Notes under the pieces: model-generated
What the model was told of the DNA's origin: nothing
The model's input: the letters and a program-made list of their open reading frames with translations, nothing else
The model's database searches: none
Translations under genes and position numbers: made by a program
NCBI RefSeq assembly: GCF_003208215.1
Contig: NZ_QKLW01000002.1
Coordinates: 456,576-520,575, forward strand
DNA length: 64,000 nt
DNA from: Marinomonas alcarazii
GTDB lineage: Bacteria; Pseudomonadota; Gammaproteobacteria; Pseudomonadales; Marinomonadaceae
Direction of reading: 5' to 3'
Part shown: positions 40,161 to 49,580 of the stretch, in pieces
How positions within the stretch are numbered: position 1 is the first letter of the stretch
How the letters are laid out: each line of letters begins with the position of its first letter

Positions 40161-41855
40161 TTAGGCTTGTTCTTCACGTAAAGCACGACGCAACACTTTA
40201 CCCACATTGGTTTTCGGTAGTTCTTTACGTACTTCAAAGAACTTAGGCACTTTATAAGCGGCTAAATTTTCCTTACAGTAAAGGCGCAGTTCTTTGGTAT
40301 CCAATGACTCAACATTGGCTCTCAAAACAACAAAGGCTTTAACCGCTTCACCGGTCTTATCATCCGGCACACCAATGGCTGCCGATTCCAAAATATCTGG
40401 GTACGAAGATAGGCAATCTTCTACTTCTGTAGGGTAAACATTAAACCCAGAAACAATAATCATGTCTTTAGCACGATCCACTATCTGCAAGTAGCCATCA
40501 GGGTGCTGCATCGCAATATCGCCCGTGATTAAAAAGCCGTCTTCCGTCATCACGTCACGAGTCGCTTCTTCTCGGTTCCAATACCCTTTCATTACCTGAG
40601 GGCCACGCACACACAACATGCCTGCTTCACCTTGTGGCAAAGCTTCACCTTCTGTGTTTTGAATCTTGATATCGGTTTCAGCTACAGCAAGTCCAATGGT
40701 ACCAATGCGCTCTTTGCCAATCGGGTTAAAAGAAACAACTGGGGATGTCTCTGTTAAACCATAACCTTCTACTACTTGGCAGCCAGTTACCTTTTTCCAC
40801 TCATCTGCAGCAGCATGAGTTAGCGGCATACCACCTGAGCAGGTTAATTTAAGACTGGAGAAATCAAGCTCTTTAAAGCCAGCATTGTTACATAGACCAA
40901 CAAACAATGTGTTTAATCCAACAAAGCCTGTGAAGCGCCATTTTTTAAGCTCTTTCACGAAGCCTGGCAGATCCCTTGGGTTTGGAATCAATACGCTGTG
41001 TGCGCCTTTTTCTAATAAGGTCAAACCATGAATGAGGAAGGCATAAATATGGTACAGAGGAAGCGGAGCAATATAGAGCTCAGTTCGTTCAGCCACAATG
41101 GAGCCCAGTCTTGAACCCAACTGGTACATATTGGAGATTAGATTTGCATGAGTCAGCATGGCCCCTTTTGCCACACCGGTTGTTCCGCCAGTATATTGTA
41201 AGACGGCAATCTGCTCCGACGACACAGATACTTTAGAGACCGATTTACCTTTTCCTTTTGCCAGCACATCATTCAACATAAGAGCATTAGGAATATGGTA
41301 ATCAGGCACCATTTTCTTCACATACTTAACAATAGAGTTAACAAGTAAGCGTTTTACAGGAGAATGGAAGTCGGCGATTTCGGTAATAATCACATGTTTT
41401 ATAGAGGTTTTTGCCAGTATTTTACCGACGTTGTGCGCCATATTTGCAAACACAACCAGTGCTTTTACACCCGCATCATTAAACTGATGCTCCAGCTCTT
41501 TCGGTGTATAGAGTGGATTCGTATTTACTACAATCAAACCTGCTTTCATTGCACCAAACAGCACAACTGGGTATTGAATAACATTAGGAAGTTGAACGGC
41601 GATTCGATCGCCTGGGACTAAATCGGTTTCATGTTGAAGATAAGCCGCAAATTGATCGGACTTTTCATTCAATTCACCATAAGTGATGGTCCTACCCACA
41701 CTGGTAAAAGCAGGCAGGTCAGCATATTTTTTCGATGCTAACGCAAGGACATCAGTTAAAGACTCATAACCATTGGGGTTAAGCGATTCGGGTAAGTAGC
41801 TGCCTGGCGCTTTTCCAATATTTACGTTGCTATTAGAAGAAGTATCCATTGTCAT
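40161..41855 (-). CDS. fadD: Long-chain fatty-acid-CoA ligase
   Basis: ATP-dependent activation of fatty acids to acyl-CoA via acyl-adenylate. 564 residues. AMP-binding loop YTGGTTGVAKGAMLTHANL near 214, GYGLTETSP near 365, TGDIAMQHPDGYLQIVDRAKD near 445 and the C-terminal catalytic Lys in LPKTNVGKVLRR near 552. Start set at 41855 with GGAGCTTTTT upstream. Heads the operon fadD-DUF2889-enoyl-CoA hydratase. Confidence 0.95.
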   Translation of the reverse strand: MTMDTSSNSNVNIGKAPGSYLPESLNPNGYESLTDVLALASKKYADLPAFTSVGRTITYGELNEKSDQFAAYLQHETDLVPGDRIAVQLPNVIQYPVVLFGAMKAGLIVVNTNPLYTPKELEHQFNDAGVKALVVFANMAHNVGKILAKTSIKHVIITEIADFHSPVKRLLVNSIVKYVKKMVPDYHIPNALMLNDVLAKGKGKSVSKVSVSSEQIAVLQYTGGTTGVAKGAMLTHANLISNMYQLGSRLGSIVAERTELYIAPLPLYHIYAFLIHGLTLLEKGAHSVLIPNPRDLPGFVKELKKWRFTGFVGLNTLFVGLCNNAGFKELDFSSLKLTCSGGMPLTHAAADEWKKVTGCQVVEGYGLTETSPVVSFNPIGKERIGTIGLAVAETDIKIQNTEGEALPQGEAGMLCVRGPQVMKGYWNREEATRDVMTEDGFLITGDIAMQHPDGYLQIVDRAKDMIIVSGFNVYPTEVEDCLSSYPDILESAAIGVPDDKTGEAVKAFVVLRANVESLDTKELRLYCKENLAAYKVPKFFEVRKELPKTNVGKVLRRALREEQA

Positions 41856-41958
41856 AAAAAGCTCCATTTGTTTTTTTTATTTAGGAGTTGGGAAGTAACA
41901 AAAGCCCAACCGCACAGATGGCAGTTGAGCTTTAAAGCGGTCGCTAAACTTAATCGCC

Positions 41959-42273
41959 CTATTGCGGGAAGATTTGAGTCAGCTTAGTCGCCAGCATAAT
42001 GTCACCATCAGCTCGGATTTTACCCTGCATAAACGCTGCCATGCCATCTAATTCCCCACTCATAACGTCTTTGAGAGTGGCTAGATCCATACTCAATGTT
42101 ACCGTCGGATCGTCATGCTCACCTTCTCCCATCGAGCATTTACCGTCCTCGATACTTAAGTGATAGCTGTCAGCATCATCTAAGTCAAATTGAAACACCG
42201 CTTCCATATCATCGGCTTCATCCGCATCGAAACGCTCTAGCATAGCCTCAAAAACTGCTTTTGCTTCACTCAT
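41959..42273 (-). CDS. SCP2 sterol-binding domain protein
   Basis: 104-residue single-domain SCP2-like lipid carrier. Typical pattern: FQFDLDDADSYHLSIEDGKCSM, then VTLSMDLATLKDVMSGELDGMAAFMQGKIRADGD. Probably binds fatty acyl-CoA or similar lipids in the cytoplasm. It lies between the acyl-CoA dehydrogenase gene (80-base gap) and fadD, in the same direction. Confidence 0.9.
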   Translation of the reverse strand: MSEAKAVFEAMLERFDADEADDMEAVFQFDLDDADSYHLSIEDGKCSMGEGEHDDPTVTLSMDLATLKDVMSGELDGMAAFMQGKIRADGDIMLATKLTQIFPQ

Positions 42274-42353
42274 AATATCAACCTCTTCAATCTTTCAAAA
42301 ACTTTCTTATCCATGCACTTAAAAAATGCATGGATGGTTATTTATTACGCTAA

Positions 42354-44159
42354 TTAGGCATTCAGGAATAAGAAGTTATCTTCTTCCATTGCCAACAAAT
42401 TATCAGCACCTGACAACATCGCTTCTGCATGGGCGCGAGTACGTGGCAACAAGCGATCGTAGTAGAAAGTCGCTGTTTGCAGTTTGGCCGTATAAAAACC
42501 AACTTCGTCTGTACCTTCGTCCAATTTATTTTGTGCGGTAACCGCCATACGTGCCCAGAAATAAGCCAATACAACATAGCCTGAGAACATTAGGTAATCG
42601 ACGGATGCTGCACCTACTTCATCTTTGTTACGCATGGCTTTCATGCCGATCTTCATCGTTACATCGCCCCATTCGCCGTTTAATTTATCGAGCGCTGTGA
42701 TGTACGATTTAACGCGTTTATCGCCTTTGTGTTCTTTACAGAATTTGTGAATGATTTTGGTAAAGCGACGCAGTGTTGCACCTTGAGTCATTAATACTTT
42801 ACGACCTAAAAGGTCCAATGCTTGAATCCCTGTTGTTCCCTCATACAACATAGAAATACGACAATCACGGACGTTCTGCTCCATGCCCCACTCGGCAATA
42901 AAGCCATGACCACCAAACACCTGAAGACCATGGTTTGCCGCTTCAAAACCGGTTTCTGTTAAAAACGCTTTGGCAATAGGAGTCAGCAACGACATAAGCT
43001 CGTCGGCTTCAGCTTTTTCATCCGCTGTGCCTCTTTTCATAGTATCTACAAGCATAGAACAATAATGAATCAGAGCACGACCACCTTCCGCAAAAGCTTT
43101 TTGGGTCAGTAGCATACGGCGTACGTCAGGGTGAACAATAATAGGGTCCGCTGCTTTTTCTGGTGCTTTTGGCCCAGATAAAGCACGCATTTGCAGACGG
43201 TCTTTAGCGTAAGCAACAGAATTTTGTAACGCCCACTCTGCATGCGCCAAACCTTGTAACGCTGTACCAAGACGAGCGGCGTTCATGAAAGTGAACATGC
43301 AATTTAAGCCACGGTTAGGCTCGCCAATTAGAAAGCCTTTCGCACCATCAAAATTCATGACGCAAGTCGCGTTACCATGAATACCCATTTTGTGTTCAAT
43401 AGAACCACAAGACACTTGGTTGCGATCTGCCACTTCTCCAGCGTCGTCAACATTGTGTTTTGGCACAATGAACAGGGAAATACCTTTCGTGCCAGCAGGG
43501 GCGTCAGGCAAGCGAGCCAATACGATATGGACAATATTGTCAGCCATATCGTGTTCACCTGCGGAGATAAAGATTTTAGTACCTGTAATGGCGTAGCTAC
43601 CGTCATCTTGTGGCTCTGCTTTGGTTTTCAACATACCAAGATCAGTACCACAATGAGGTTCAGTCAGACACATGGTGCCTGTCCACTCACCAGAAACAAG
43701 TTTTGTTAAGTAGGTTTGTTTTTGCTCATCCGTACCATGTAGCTCGATGGTATTCATCGCGCCATGGCTTAATCCTGGGTACATGCCCCACGACCAGTTT
43801 GATGTGGCGATCATTTCTGTCACCATCATACCAAGAGAATCTGGTAAACCTTGTCCACCGACTTCTTCAGGATGAGACAACGAAGGCCAGCCACCTTCAA
43901 CATACTGCTGATAGGCTTCTTTAAAACCTTCAGGTGTTGTTACAACACCATCTTTAAACTGACAACCTTGTTGATCACCAACACGGTTTAGAGGAGAAAG
44001 CACTCGCTCGGCAAATTTAGCACCCTCTTCAAGAATCGCTGCCACCATATCCGGCGTCGCTTCTTCGGCACCTGGCAATTTTGCGTAGTGTCCATGAAAG
44101 TCGAGAACTTCTTCTGTGACGAATTTAATATCGCGTAACGGAGCTTTATATTCAGGCAT
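42354..44159 (-). CDS. Acyl-CoA dehydrogenase (601-residue, C-terminally extended class)
   Basis: FAD enzyme for the first oxidation of beta-oxidation, passing electrons to ETF. 601 residues. CLTEPHCGTDLGMLKTKAE near 162 forms the flavin/substrate region, then GIHGNATCVMNFDGAKGFLIGEPN near 277, QVFGGHGFIAEWGMEQNVRDCRISMLYEGTTGIQ near 405, the last carrying the catalytic-Glu region of this class. A ~130-residue C-terminal extension is normal for the group. The ATG at 44159 follows AAGAGGTCATAGGCC. Confidence 0.95.
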   Translation of the reverse strand: MPEYKAPLRDIKFVTEEVLDFHGHYAKLPGAEEATPDMVAAILEEGAKFAERVLSPLNRVGDQQGCQFKDGVVTTPEGFKEAYQQYVEGGWPSLSHPEEVGGQGLPDSLGMMVTEMIATSNWSWGMYPGLSHGAMNTIELHGTDEQKQTYLTKLVSGEWTGTMCLTEPHCGTDLGMLKTKAEPQDDGSYAITGTKIFISAGEHDMADNIVHIVLARLPDAPAGTKGISLFIVPKHNVDDAGEVADRNQVSCGSIEHKMGIHGNATCVMNFDGAKGFLIGEPNRGLNCMFTFMNAARLGTALQGLAHAEWALQNSVAYAKDRLQMRALSGPKAPEKAADPIIVHPDVRRMLLTQKAFAEGGRALIHYCSMLVDTMKRGTADEKAEADELMSLLTPIAKAFLTETGFEAANHGLQVFGGHGFIAEWGMEQNVRDCRISMLYEGTTGIQALDLLGRKVLMTQGATLRRFTKIIHKFCKEHKGDKRVKSYITALDKLNGEWGDVTMKIGMKAMRNKDEVGAASVDYLMFSGYVVLAYFWARMAVTAQNKLDEGTDEVGFYTAKLQTATFYYDRLLPRTRAHAEAMLSGADNLLAMEEDNFLFLNA

Positions 44160-44200
44160 GGCCTATGACCTCTTATTGTTTTTATCCATCTGTCCCAATT

Positions 44201-44236
44201 GGAACCTCTTATGTTAGAAAGGTTCCTCTATAAGAG
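44201..44236. promoter_or_regulatory. Overlapping inverted repeats upstream of the acyl-CoA dehydrogenase gene
   Basis: GGAACCT (44201-44207) pairs with AGGTTCC (44220-44226), and CTCTTAT (44206-44212) pairs with ATAAGAG (44230-44236). The two pairings overlap and exclude each other. It could be an operator or an RNA leader structure; no known FadR or PsrA consensus fits. Confidence 0.35.
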
Positions 44237-44369
44237 ACATTCTCTCAATAACAAAAGGTGCCAAAGTTAATGACAAAATAAACCAAGACCGCATTTATTT
44301 GTTTCAAACTGAGTTTTTTGTGAATAAAGGCAATCAATAAGGCGAACCTAAAAAAACAGCATCATGCCG

Positions 44370-45407
44370 CTAAATTAACGCCTCACAGCATAGTTTTACC
44401 TGATCAGGCCATTTTTCATCAATACTACCGATTACTTCCATCTTACTAACTTCCCGCCACGGGGCGACAGTCGAGACAACTTCGCCACGCGCAACATTGA
44501 CAAAAACAGCCTCATACAAATTGAGGGCAAACACACCTTTCACTCGGTAAACACCCTCTTGCAATGCAATTAGACGAATCATCGACAACAGCGTTTCACT
44601 GTCAGTGTATTCACCAAGGGCCCAGTGCCAACCCAAAACCTGCATAGAATCTTGTTGTTTTTGATAGTAATGGCGTCCGCTAAAATTCAGCGCTTTTTTT
44701 GTTTCTTTGTCTAAATCGGAACTCGGCAAATGACTCTGGCTTAAATCTCTACCGCGTATATAAGAGTGATTGGTAAAACGGGGGGAAGTCACAGCGTCCT
44801 TCAAACCAACATCTAACTTTTCAGCCTCTAATTCCATTGGATCAGATTGAAAAACCACAGGGAGCGATGATGACACAAACAAATGACTTAAATATTGATC
44901 TACAGCATCAAAATCCTGCGACTGATAACGGTCCACATGACTTAATACAACGCCATGTGCAGACTCGATTTGATCTTTAAAAATAGCGTGTTTGGTATAA
45001 CGTTCATCATGAAGAGTGCGAGCATCTAGGACGCAAAATACGCCACTAAGCAACAACACATCACGATAAATATCACCGCGCAATTGTTGAATGATTTGCT
45101 TAGGATGACCAAGGCCGGAAGGCTCGATAAAAATGCGATCAGGGTTATGTTGGCGAATTAATTGGTTCAACCCCTGCTGAAACGCAGCCGACGTTGTGCA
45201 ACACACACAACCACCAGCCACCTCTGTAATGGCAACGCCTAAGTCCGAGTAAAATGCCCCATCTAAGCCAATGTCACCGAACTCGTTTACCAGTACAGCC
45301 CATCGCTCATTAATTGGTGACTGCTCTAGCAAATGATGAATTAACGTCGTTTTACCTGCGCCTAAAAACCCCGTTACCAATGTAACTTTTATTCCTTGAT
45401 AACGCAT
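44370..45407 (-). CDS. CobW/COG0523-family GTPase, metallochaperone-like
   Basis: 345-residue G3E GTPase. Walker A GFLGAGKTT (13-21), NEFGDIGLDG (41-50), the metal-binding CxCC (Cys67-Val-Cys69-Cys70) and EPSGLGHP (95-102) are present, and a CobW C-terminal domain follows. The base-specificity motif is degenerate: where NKxD is expected the protein has SHVD (156-159), so nucleotide preference may differ. Family members deliver zinc or other metals. It precedes nothing obviously metal-dependent; a DUF481 gene lies 34 bases upstream in the same direction. Confidence 0.88.
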   Translation of the reverse strand: MRYQGIKVTLVTGFLGAGKTTLIHHLLEQSPINERWAVLVNEFGDIGLDGAFYSDLGVAITEVAGGCVCCTTSAAFQQGLNQLIRQHNPDRIFIEPSGLGHPKQIIQQLRGDIYRDVLLLSGVFCVLDARTLHDERYTKHAIFKDQIESAHGVVLSHVDRYQSQDFDAVDQYLSHLFVSSSLPVVFQSDPMELEAEKLDVGLKDAVTSPRFTNHSYIRGRDLSQSHLPSSDLDKETKKALNFSGRHYYQKQQDSMQVLGWHWALGEYTDSETLLSMIRLIALQEGVYRVKGVFALNLYEAVFVNVARGEVVSTVAPWREVSKMEVIGSIDEKWPDQVKLCCEALI

Positions 45408-45441
45408 GTGCTGACAATCTCAATTGTTTGTAGGAATGACA

Positions 45442-46194
45442 CTAGAAAGAATAAGAGAAAATAACACTTGCGATGCCATCAGTCTTCTTTTTATCTTCTA
45501 ATGCGATGCTATTATGGGTAAGGCTATAAACGGCTTTCATTTGCAGGTTATCCCTAAGTTTTACATTAAAAGAGGTTTCAGATTTAGACGTAGAGTTTTT
45601 ATCACTCTCTAGAGCGGTATCGGTACTTATGCCCTGTTGAAACGTCACATTAGGGTTAATTTCATATTCATATTGAAGCTCAATATGAATAATCGCATTT
45701 TTTTCCTCTTCCCCTGCATCTGTTTGACTAAACGAGTAACCTGGCCCAGCGCTGTAATCTAAAAAAGAAGACTCATCCTCATATATTCGGCCGGAATAAC
45801 CAACTGACAAAGTGTTTTGATACTCGTAGCCACTAAACCTATCATCAGTGTAAGAACCATAAACAAACACCGAACTATTCTCCTTGGCTAGTTTATAGTC
45901 ACTCTGGGCAGACAAAAACGTTTTATGGGCCGTTGTTTGGGTCTCTTCATCGTCATTATTTTTTCCGCGTTTATATAAAACGTCTGCTTGGTATTTTGCT
46001 TTCCACTCTCTAAAATCTTGTTTTATTGTTGCTTTAGTCTTCAAAGCAGTACTTTGCATATTGCCAGTCGTGGAGATAAGCCCTAATTCAAGCTCTAGGC
46101 TTAAGGGCTCTAGCGGTACAGATGACTTCTCAGCGTAACTTAATGTCGCGAAGCAAGCCCCAAAGGCAAGTACCACAATTCTCAAAGGCTTCAT
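45442..46194 (-). CDS. DUF481 outer-membrane protein (YdiY-like)
   Basis: 250 residues with a signal peptide ending at LSYA-E near 21. The mature part begins LSLELELGLISTTGNMQSTALKTK, the DUF481 pattern, and consists of alternating beta strands ending in ASVIFSYSF with a C-terminal Phe, as expected for an outer-membrane barrel of about 12-14 strands. YdiY in E. coli is acid-inducible; function here unknown. Confidence 0.85.
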   Translation of the reverse strand: MKPLRIVVLAFGACFATLSYAEKSSVPLEPLSLELELGLISTTGNMQSTALKTKATIKQDFREWKAKYQADVLYKRGKNNDDEETQTTAHKTFLSAQSDYKLAKENSSVFVYGSYTDDRFSGYEYQNTLSVGYSGRIYEDESSFLDYSAGPGYSFSQTDAGEEEKNAIIHIELQYEYEINPNVTFQQGISTDTALESDKNSTSKSETSFNVKLRDNLQMKAVYSLTHNSIALEDKKKTDGIASVIFSYSF

Positions 46195-46422
46195 CTGGAT
46201 GCATTCCCTCTATCTCATCAAACAAATTTCATTCTGGCGACAAAGAAACCGTACGGAAGGTCTTAATTGTTAAAATAGACTTTTACCTTCTTTCCAAATA
46301 ACGCCATTAGATTGAAATGATATTTTTGCATTGATAGCAGACCATCACAGTCAACTTACTGTTAACTATATGAAAAATATTGGATAAGAAAACGACCAAA
46401 CAAACATGCTGACACAACGCAT

Positions 46423-46953
46423 TCAAATGCTATTGCGAACCTTTACATTGTTATTCACGTCTTTGCTTTGACGGATAAGCTCATCTCCTGCATCTGCACG
46501 GTCAGATTTCGCCAAGCGATCATAGAGTAATACATTGACTGAAGCGGCAAGATTCATACAGCCAATAGTGGGAACAAAGACCACATAGTCAGCGCGGTCG
46601 ACGACTTTCTGATCAATAGTCCCATCTTCTGGCCCAAAGATGTACAACGCTTTTTCAGGGTGTATGAAGTGTGGCAAGGGCGTTGCGCCTTGAATTAAAT
46701 CAACGCACACAATCTTGGTTCCTTCCTCTACCGCCTCTATCATGGTTGTCACACCAAGTGATTCAATATTTATTAACGGAATAGAAGACGACGCTTTTTT
46801 GGTGTCGGTAGACATTTTCGAAGCACGATCATAACGTTGGCCCGAGTACAAAACTTGGTTGACCTGATAACAACCAGCGGCTCTCATAACAGAACCAACA
46901 TTGGAAATACTTTTAGGATTGGTTAGCCCTATAGACACGAACTCTTTTTTCAT
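46423..46953 (-). CDS. TrmH/SpoU-family RNA 2'-O-methyltransferase
   Basis: 176-residue SPOUT methyltransferase. Motif 1 NPKSISNVGSVMRAAGCY (12-29), motif 2 YIFGPEDGTID near 109, motif 3 IGCMNLAASVNVLLYDR near 133. The deep-knot core is complete and no N-terminal RNA-binding extension is present, as in TrmL-like or small TrmH proteins. Substrate RNA unknown. No clear Shine-Dalgarno before the ATG at 46953. Confidence 0.88.
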   Translation of the reverse strand: MKKEFVSIGLTNPKSISNVGSVMRAAGCYQVNQVLYSGQRYDRASKMSTDTKKASSSIPLINIESLGVTTMIEAVEEGTKIVCVDLIQGATPLPHFIHPEKALYIFGPEDGTIDQKVVDRADYVVFVPTIGCMNLAASVNVLLYDRLAKSDRADAGDELIRQSKDVNNNVKVRNSI

Positions 46954-47084
46954 CGAAGATTTACTACACTAGTATTGACAGAGATTCGGCATAATAACAC
47001 TTTTCGCCACCACAACGGCCTGAATAAATAACCTAACTTCACCACACAATGACGGCCATTCACTTACCTTAGTCAGGGAAAAGC

Positions 47085-47945
47085 ATGAAACTTCTCAAGA
47101 AATTTGGCCTTACTTTACTCGCTGCTGCCAGCTTCCAAACTCAAGCAGCTTCCGTTTGGAAAGTGACTTCTGGTGCCAACACACTTTATATTGGCGGCAC
47201 TATTCACCTGCTCACACCTCAGGACTACCCGCTCCCTAAAGAATACGAACAAGCTTACCAAGCAGCCAATAAGATAGTATTTGAAACCAATATGGACACC
47301 ATAAGCCAACCGGGATTTAAACAAAAAATGCAGGAAGCGCTGTCCTATTCGGATGGCACGACCATCGACGAAATTCTATCCGCTGACACATTTAGCTCGC
47401 TTAAAGCCTATCTAGATAGCCGACAAATCCCTATCACAGCAGTACAAAACCTCAAACCAAGCGCGCTGGCTATTTCACTTAGCCTAATCGAACTCAAGTA
47501 CCTCGGATTTACCAGTGAGGGGGTTGATCAGTTTTATGCACAAAAAGCTCAGAAAGACCAAAAAGCCCAAGGTTGGCTAGAAGAACCAGAGACACAAATA
47601 GACGTACTGAAAGACCTACAAGAACAAGACAACAACGCGGTAATTAACTACGCACTTGACGATATCAAAGACATGCAAAAAACCATGACAGATCTACGTG
47701 AAAGCTGGCGAAAAGGCGATGTAGAAACCATGGCAAAAATAGAACTAGAAGACTTTCAAACAGACTACCCAGACATTTATCACTCATTATTAGTGAAGCG
47801 AAACAACCTATGGATACCACAAATTGAAAACATGCTAAACGACGATAACGTCGAATTTATTATGGTGGGCGCCATGCATCTGGCCGGTCCAGACAGCCTA
47901 CTGAAAAAACTCAAAGCCAGTGGTTACCAAGTCACACGGTTATAG
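47085..47945 (+). CDS. TraB/GumN-family protein
   Basis: 286 residues with a signal peptide ending near QTQA-A (residue 22). Family motifs at both ends: LYIGGTIHLLTPQDYPLP near 35 and EFIMVGAMHLAGPDSLLKKLKASGY near 258, the conserved GxxH pair of the TraB/PrgY/GumN superfamily, proposed to be metal-dependent peptidases. Periplasmic. The ATG at 47085 follows AGGGAAAAGC. Monocistronic. Confidence 0.88.
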   Translation: MKLLKKFGLTLLAAASFQTQAASVWKVTSGANTLYIGGTIHLLTPQDYPLPKEYEQAYQAANKIVFETNMDTISQPGFKQKMQEALSYSDGTTIDEILSADTFSSLKAYLDSRQIPITAVQNLKPSALAISLSLIELKYLGFTSEGVDQFYAQKAQKDQKAQGWLEEPETQIDVLKDLQEQDNNAVINYALDDIKDMQKTMTDLRESWRKGDVETMAKIELEDFQTDYPDIYHSLLVKRNNLWIPQIENMLNDDNVEFIMVGAMHLAGPDSLLKKLKASGYQVTRL

Positions 47946-48156
47946 TTTTAACAAACTAAGCAACGCTCAGTACACCTAAAGAACACCCAAAAGCCAAGGA
48001 ATGGCCATTTTTTCGCTTATATTCAGTATAAAAGTGATTATTTGTTGCGATTTAGCTCCCAAATTTGACCTATTTTTTTTATACTTGCGCCCGAAATAAG
48101 AGACTGACCAAATGATCAGTTAATACACTTCCCTCGGTGAATATTAAGGTCCCCTC

Positions 48157-49449
48157 ATGCTCGAACGTTATTTTCAACTAAAAGCGCACAACACCACGGT
48201 ACGCAATGAAGTTGTTGGTGGTATCACAACCTTCCTAACAATGGCCTACATTATTTTCGTTAACCCTTCTATTCTTGCCCAAGCTGGCATGGACCAAGGC
48301 GCAGTATTTGTTGCGACCTGTCTTGCTGCCGCTGTTGGTTGCTTGATTATGGGGTTATACGCAAACTACCCAATCGCCCTAGCTCCAGGAATGGGACTCA
48401 ATGCTTTTTTCACCTACGGTGTAGTATTAGGCATGGGCTACACTTGGGAACAAGCTCTAGGCGCAGTTTTCCTATCCGGTATTCTTTTCATCTTTATCAG
48501 TATTTTTCGAATTCGCGAATGGGTTATTAACGCCATTCCGTCTTCGCTTAAACTTGGCATCGCTGCGGGTATCGGTCTTTTCCTAGCCATGATTGCATTG
48601 CAAAACTCAGGCATCATTGTGAAAAACCCTGCAACTATAGTGTCAATGGGTGATCTTTCTTCTCCCTCTGCTATCTATGGTCTACTAGGCTTTTTTGTTA
48701 TTTGTGCTTTAGCGTACTTAAACGTGACTGGTGCAGTAATGATCGGCATCCTTTTTGTGACTGTCTTATCTATGCTATTTGGTCAAAATGAATTTGGTGG
48801 CTTAATCTCTACACCACCTTCCATTGCACCAACATTCCTAGCAATGGACATCGAAGGTGCTTTCCAAATAAGCATGTTAAGTGTCATTTTCGCTTTCTTC
48901 TTCGTCGATTTATTTGACACATCAGGCACTCTAATCGGTGTTGGCCAACGTGGTGGCCTACTAGACAAAGACGGCAAACTGCCTCGTTTGAAAAAAGCGT
49001 TATTGGCTGACTCTGGCGCAACAGTTGCAGGTGCAGCATTGGGCACGTCTTCTACAACAAGTTACATTGAAAGCGCATCTGGCGTTGCTGCTGGCGGCCG
49101 TACTGGCTTAACCGCTGTGGTTGTGGCTTTATTGTTTATCCTTAGCTTATTCTTCGCACCACTAGCTGGTTCTATTCCTGCTTACGCTACTGCAGGCGCT
49201 CTGATGTACGTAGCAGTACTAATGACAAGCAGTCTAGCTAAAGTTGACTGGGATGACATTACAGAAGCGGCGCCAGTGTTAATCGCGGCCTTCACAATGC
49301 CACTAACCTACTCAATCGCAGATGGTATCGCGTTATCTTTTATTAGTTACGCCGTTATCAAACTGCTATCAGGCCAAGGCAAACAAGTTGGTGTTGCGGT
49401 TTATCTACTAGCGGCTTTGTTTATCGCTAAATTCTTTATCTTCGTCTAA
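48157..49449 (+). CDS. NCS2-family purine permease (AzgA/GhxP-like)
   Basis: 430-residue inner-membrane permease for adenine, guanine or hypoxanthine. Family features: FLTMAYIIFVNPSILAQAGMD near 27, PIALAPGMGLNAFFTYGVVLGMGYTW near 75, FDTSGTLIGVGQRGGLLDKDG near 255 and GTSSTTSYIESASGVAAGGRTGL near 289, which is the substrate-binding region of AzgA-like proteins. The ATG at 48157 follows AAGGTCCCCTC. The 210-base upstream region shows no purine riboswitch. Confidence 0.93.
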   Translation: MLERYFQLKAHNTTVRNEVVGGITTFLTMAYIIFVNPSILAQAGMDQGAVFVATCLAAAVGCLIMGLYANYPIALAPGMGLNAFFTYGVVLGMGYTWEQALGAVFLSGILFIFISIFRIREWVINAIPSSLKLGIAAGIGLFLAMIALQNSGIIVKNPATIVSMGDLSSPSAIYGLLGFFVICALAYLNVTGAVMIGILFVTVLSMLFGQNEFGGLISTPPSIAPTFLAMDIEGAFQISMLSVIFAFFFVDLFDTSGTLIGVGQRGGLLDKDGKLPRLKKALLADSGATVAGAALGTSSTTSYIESASGVAAGGRTGLTAVVVALLFILSLFFAPLAGSIPAYATAGALMYVAVLMTSSLAKVDWDDITEAAPVLIAAFTMPLTYSIADGIALSFISYAVIKLLSGQGKQVGVAVYLLAALFIAKFFIFV

Positions 49450-49477
49450 ACAAGACAAAGAAAGACCTATAAAAAAG

Positions 49478-49512
49478 CAGGAACAGAGGGCAACCTTGTT
49501 CCTGTTTTTTTT
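49478..49512 (+). terminator. Rho-independent terminator of the purine permease
   Basis: Stem CAGGAACA with TGTTCCTG (8 bp), loop of 11 bases, followed by eight T residues. Confidence 0.92.
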
Positions 49513-49580
49513 CGGCTTCGCAAAATTCACAAACTACTATATGATGCGCCATCATTTTCCCCTCTCCAAGTGAACAAAAC

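Noticed and set aside
47946..48156. Purine riboswitch upstream of the purine permease
   Set aside because: No three-way-junction layout or conserved loop sequences of the purine aptamer could be found.
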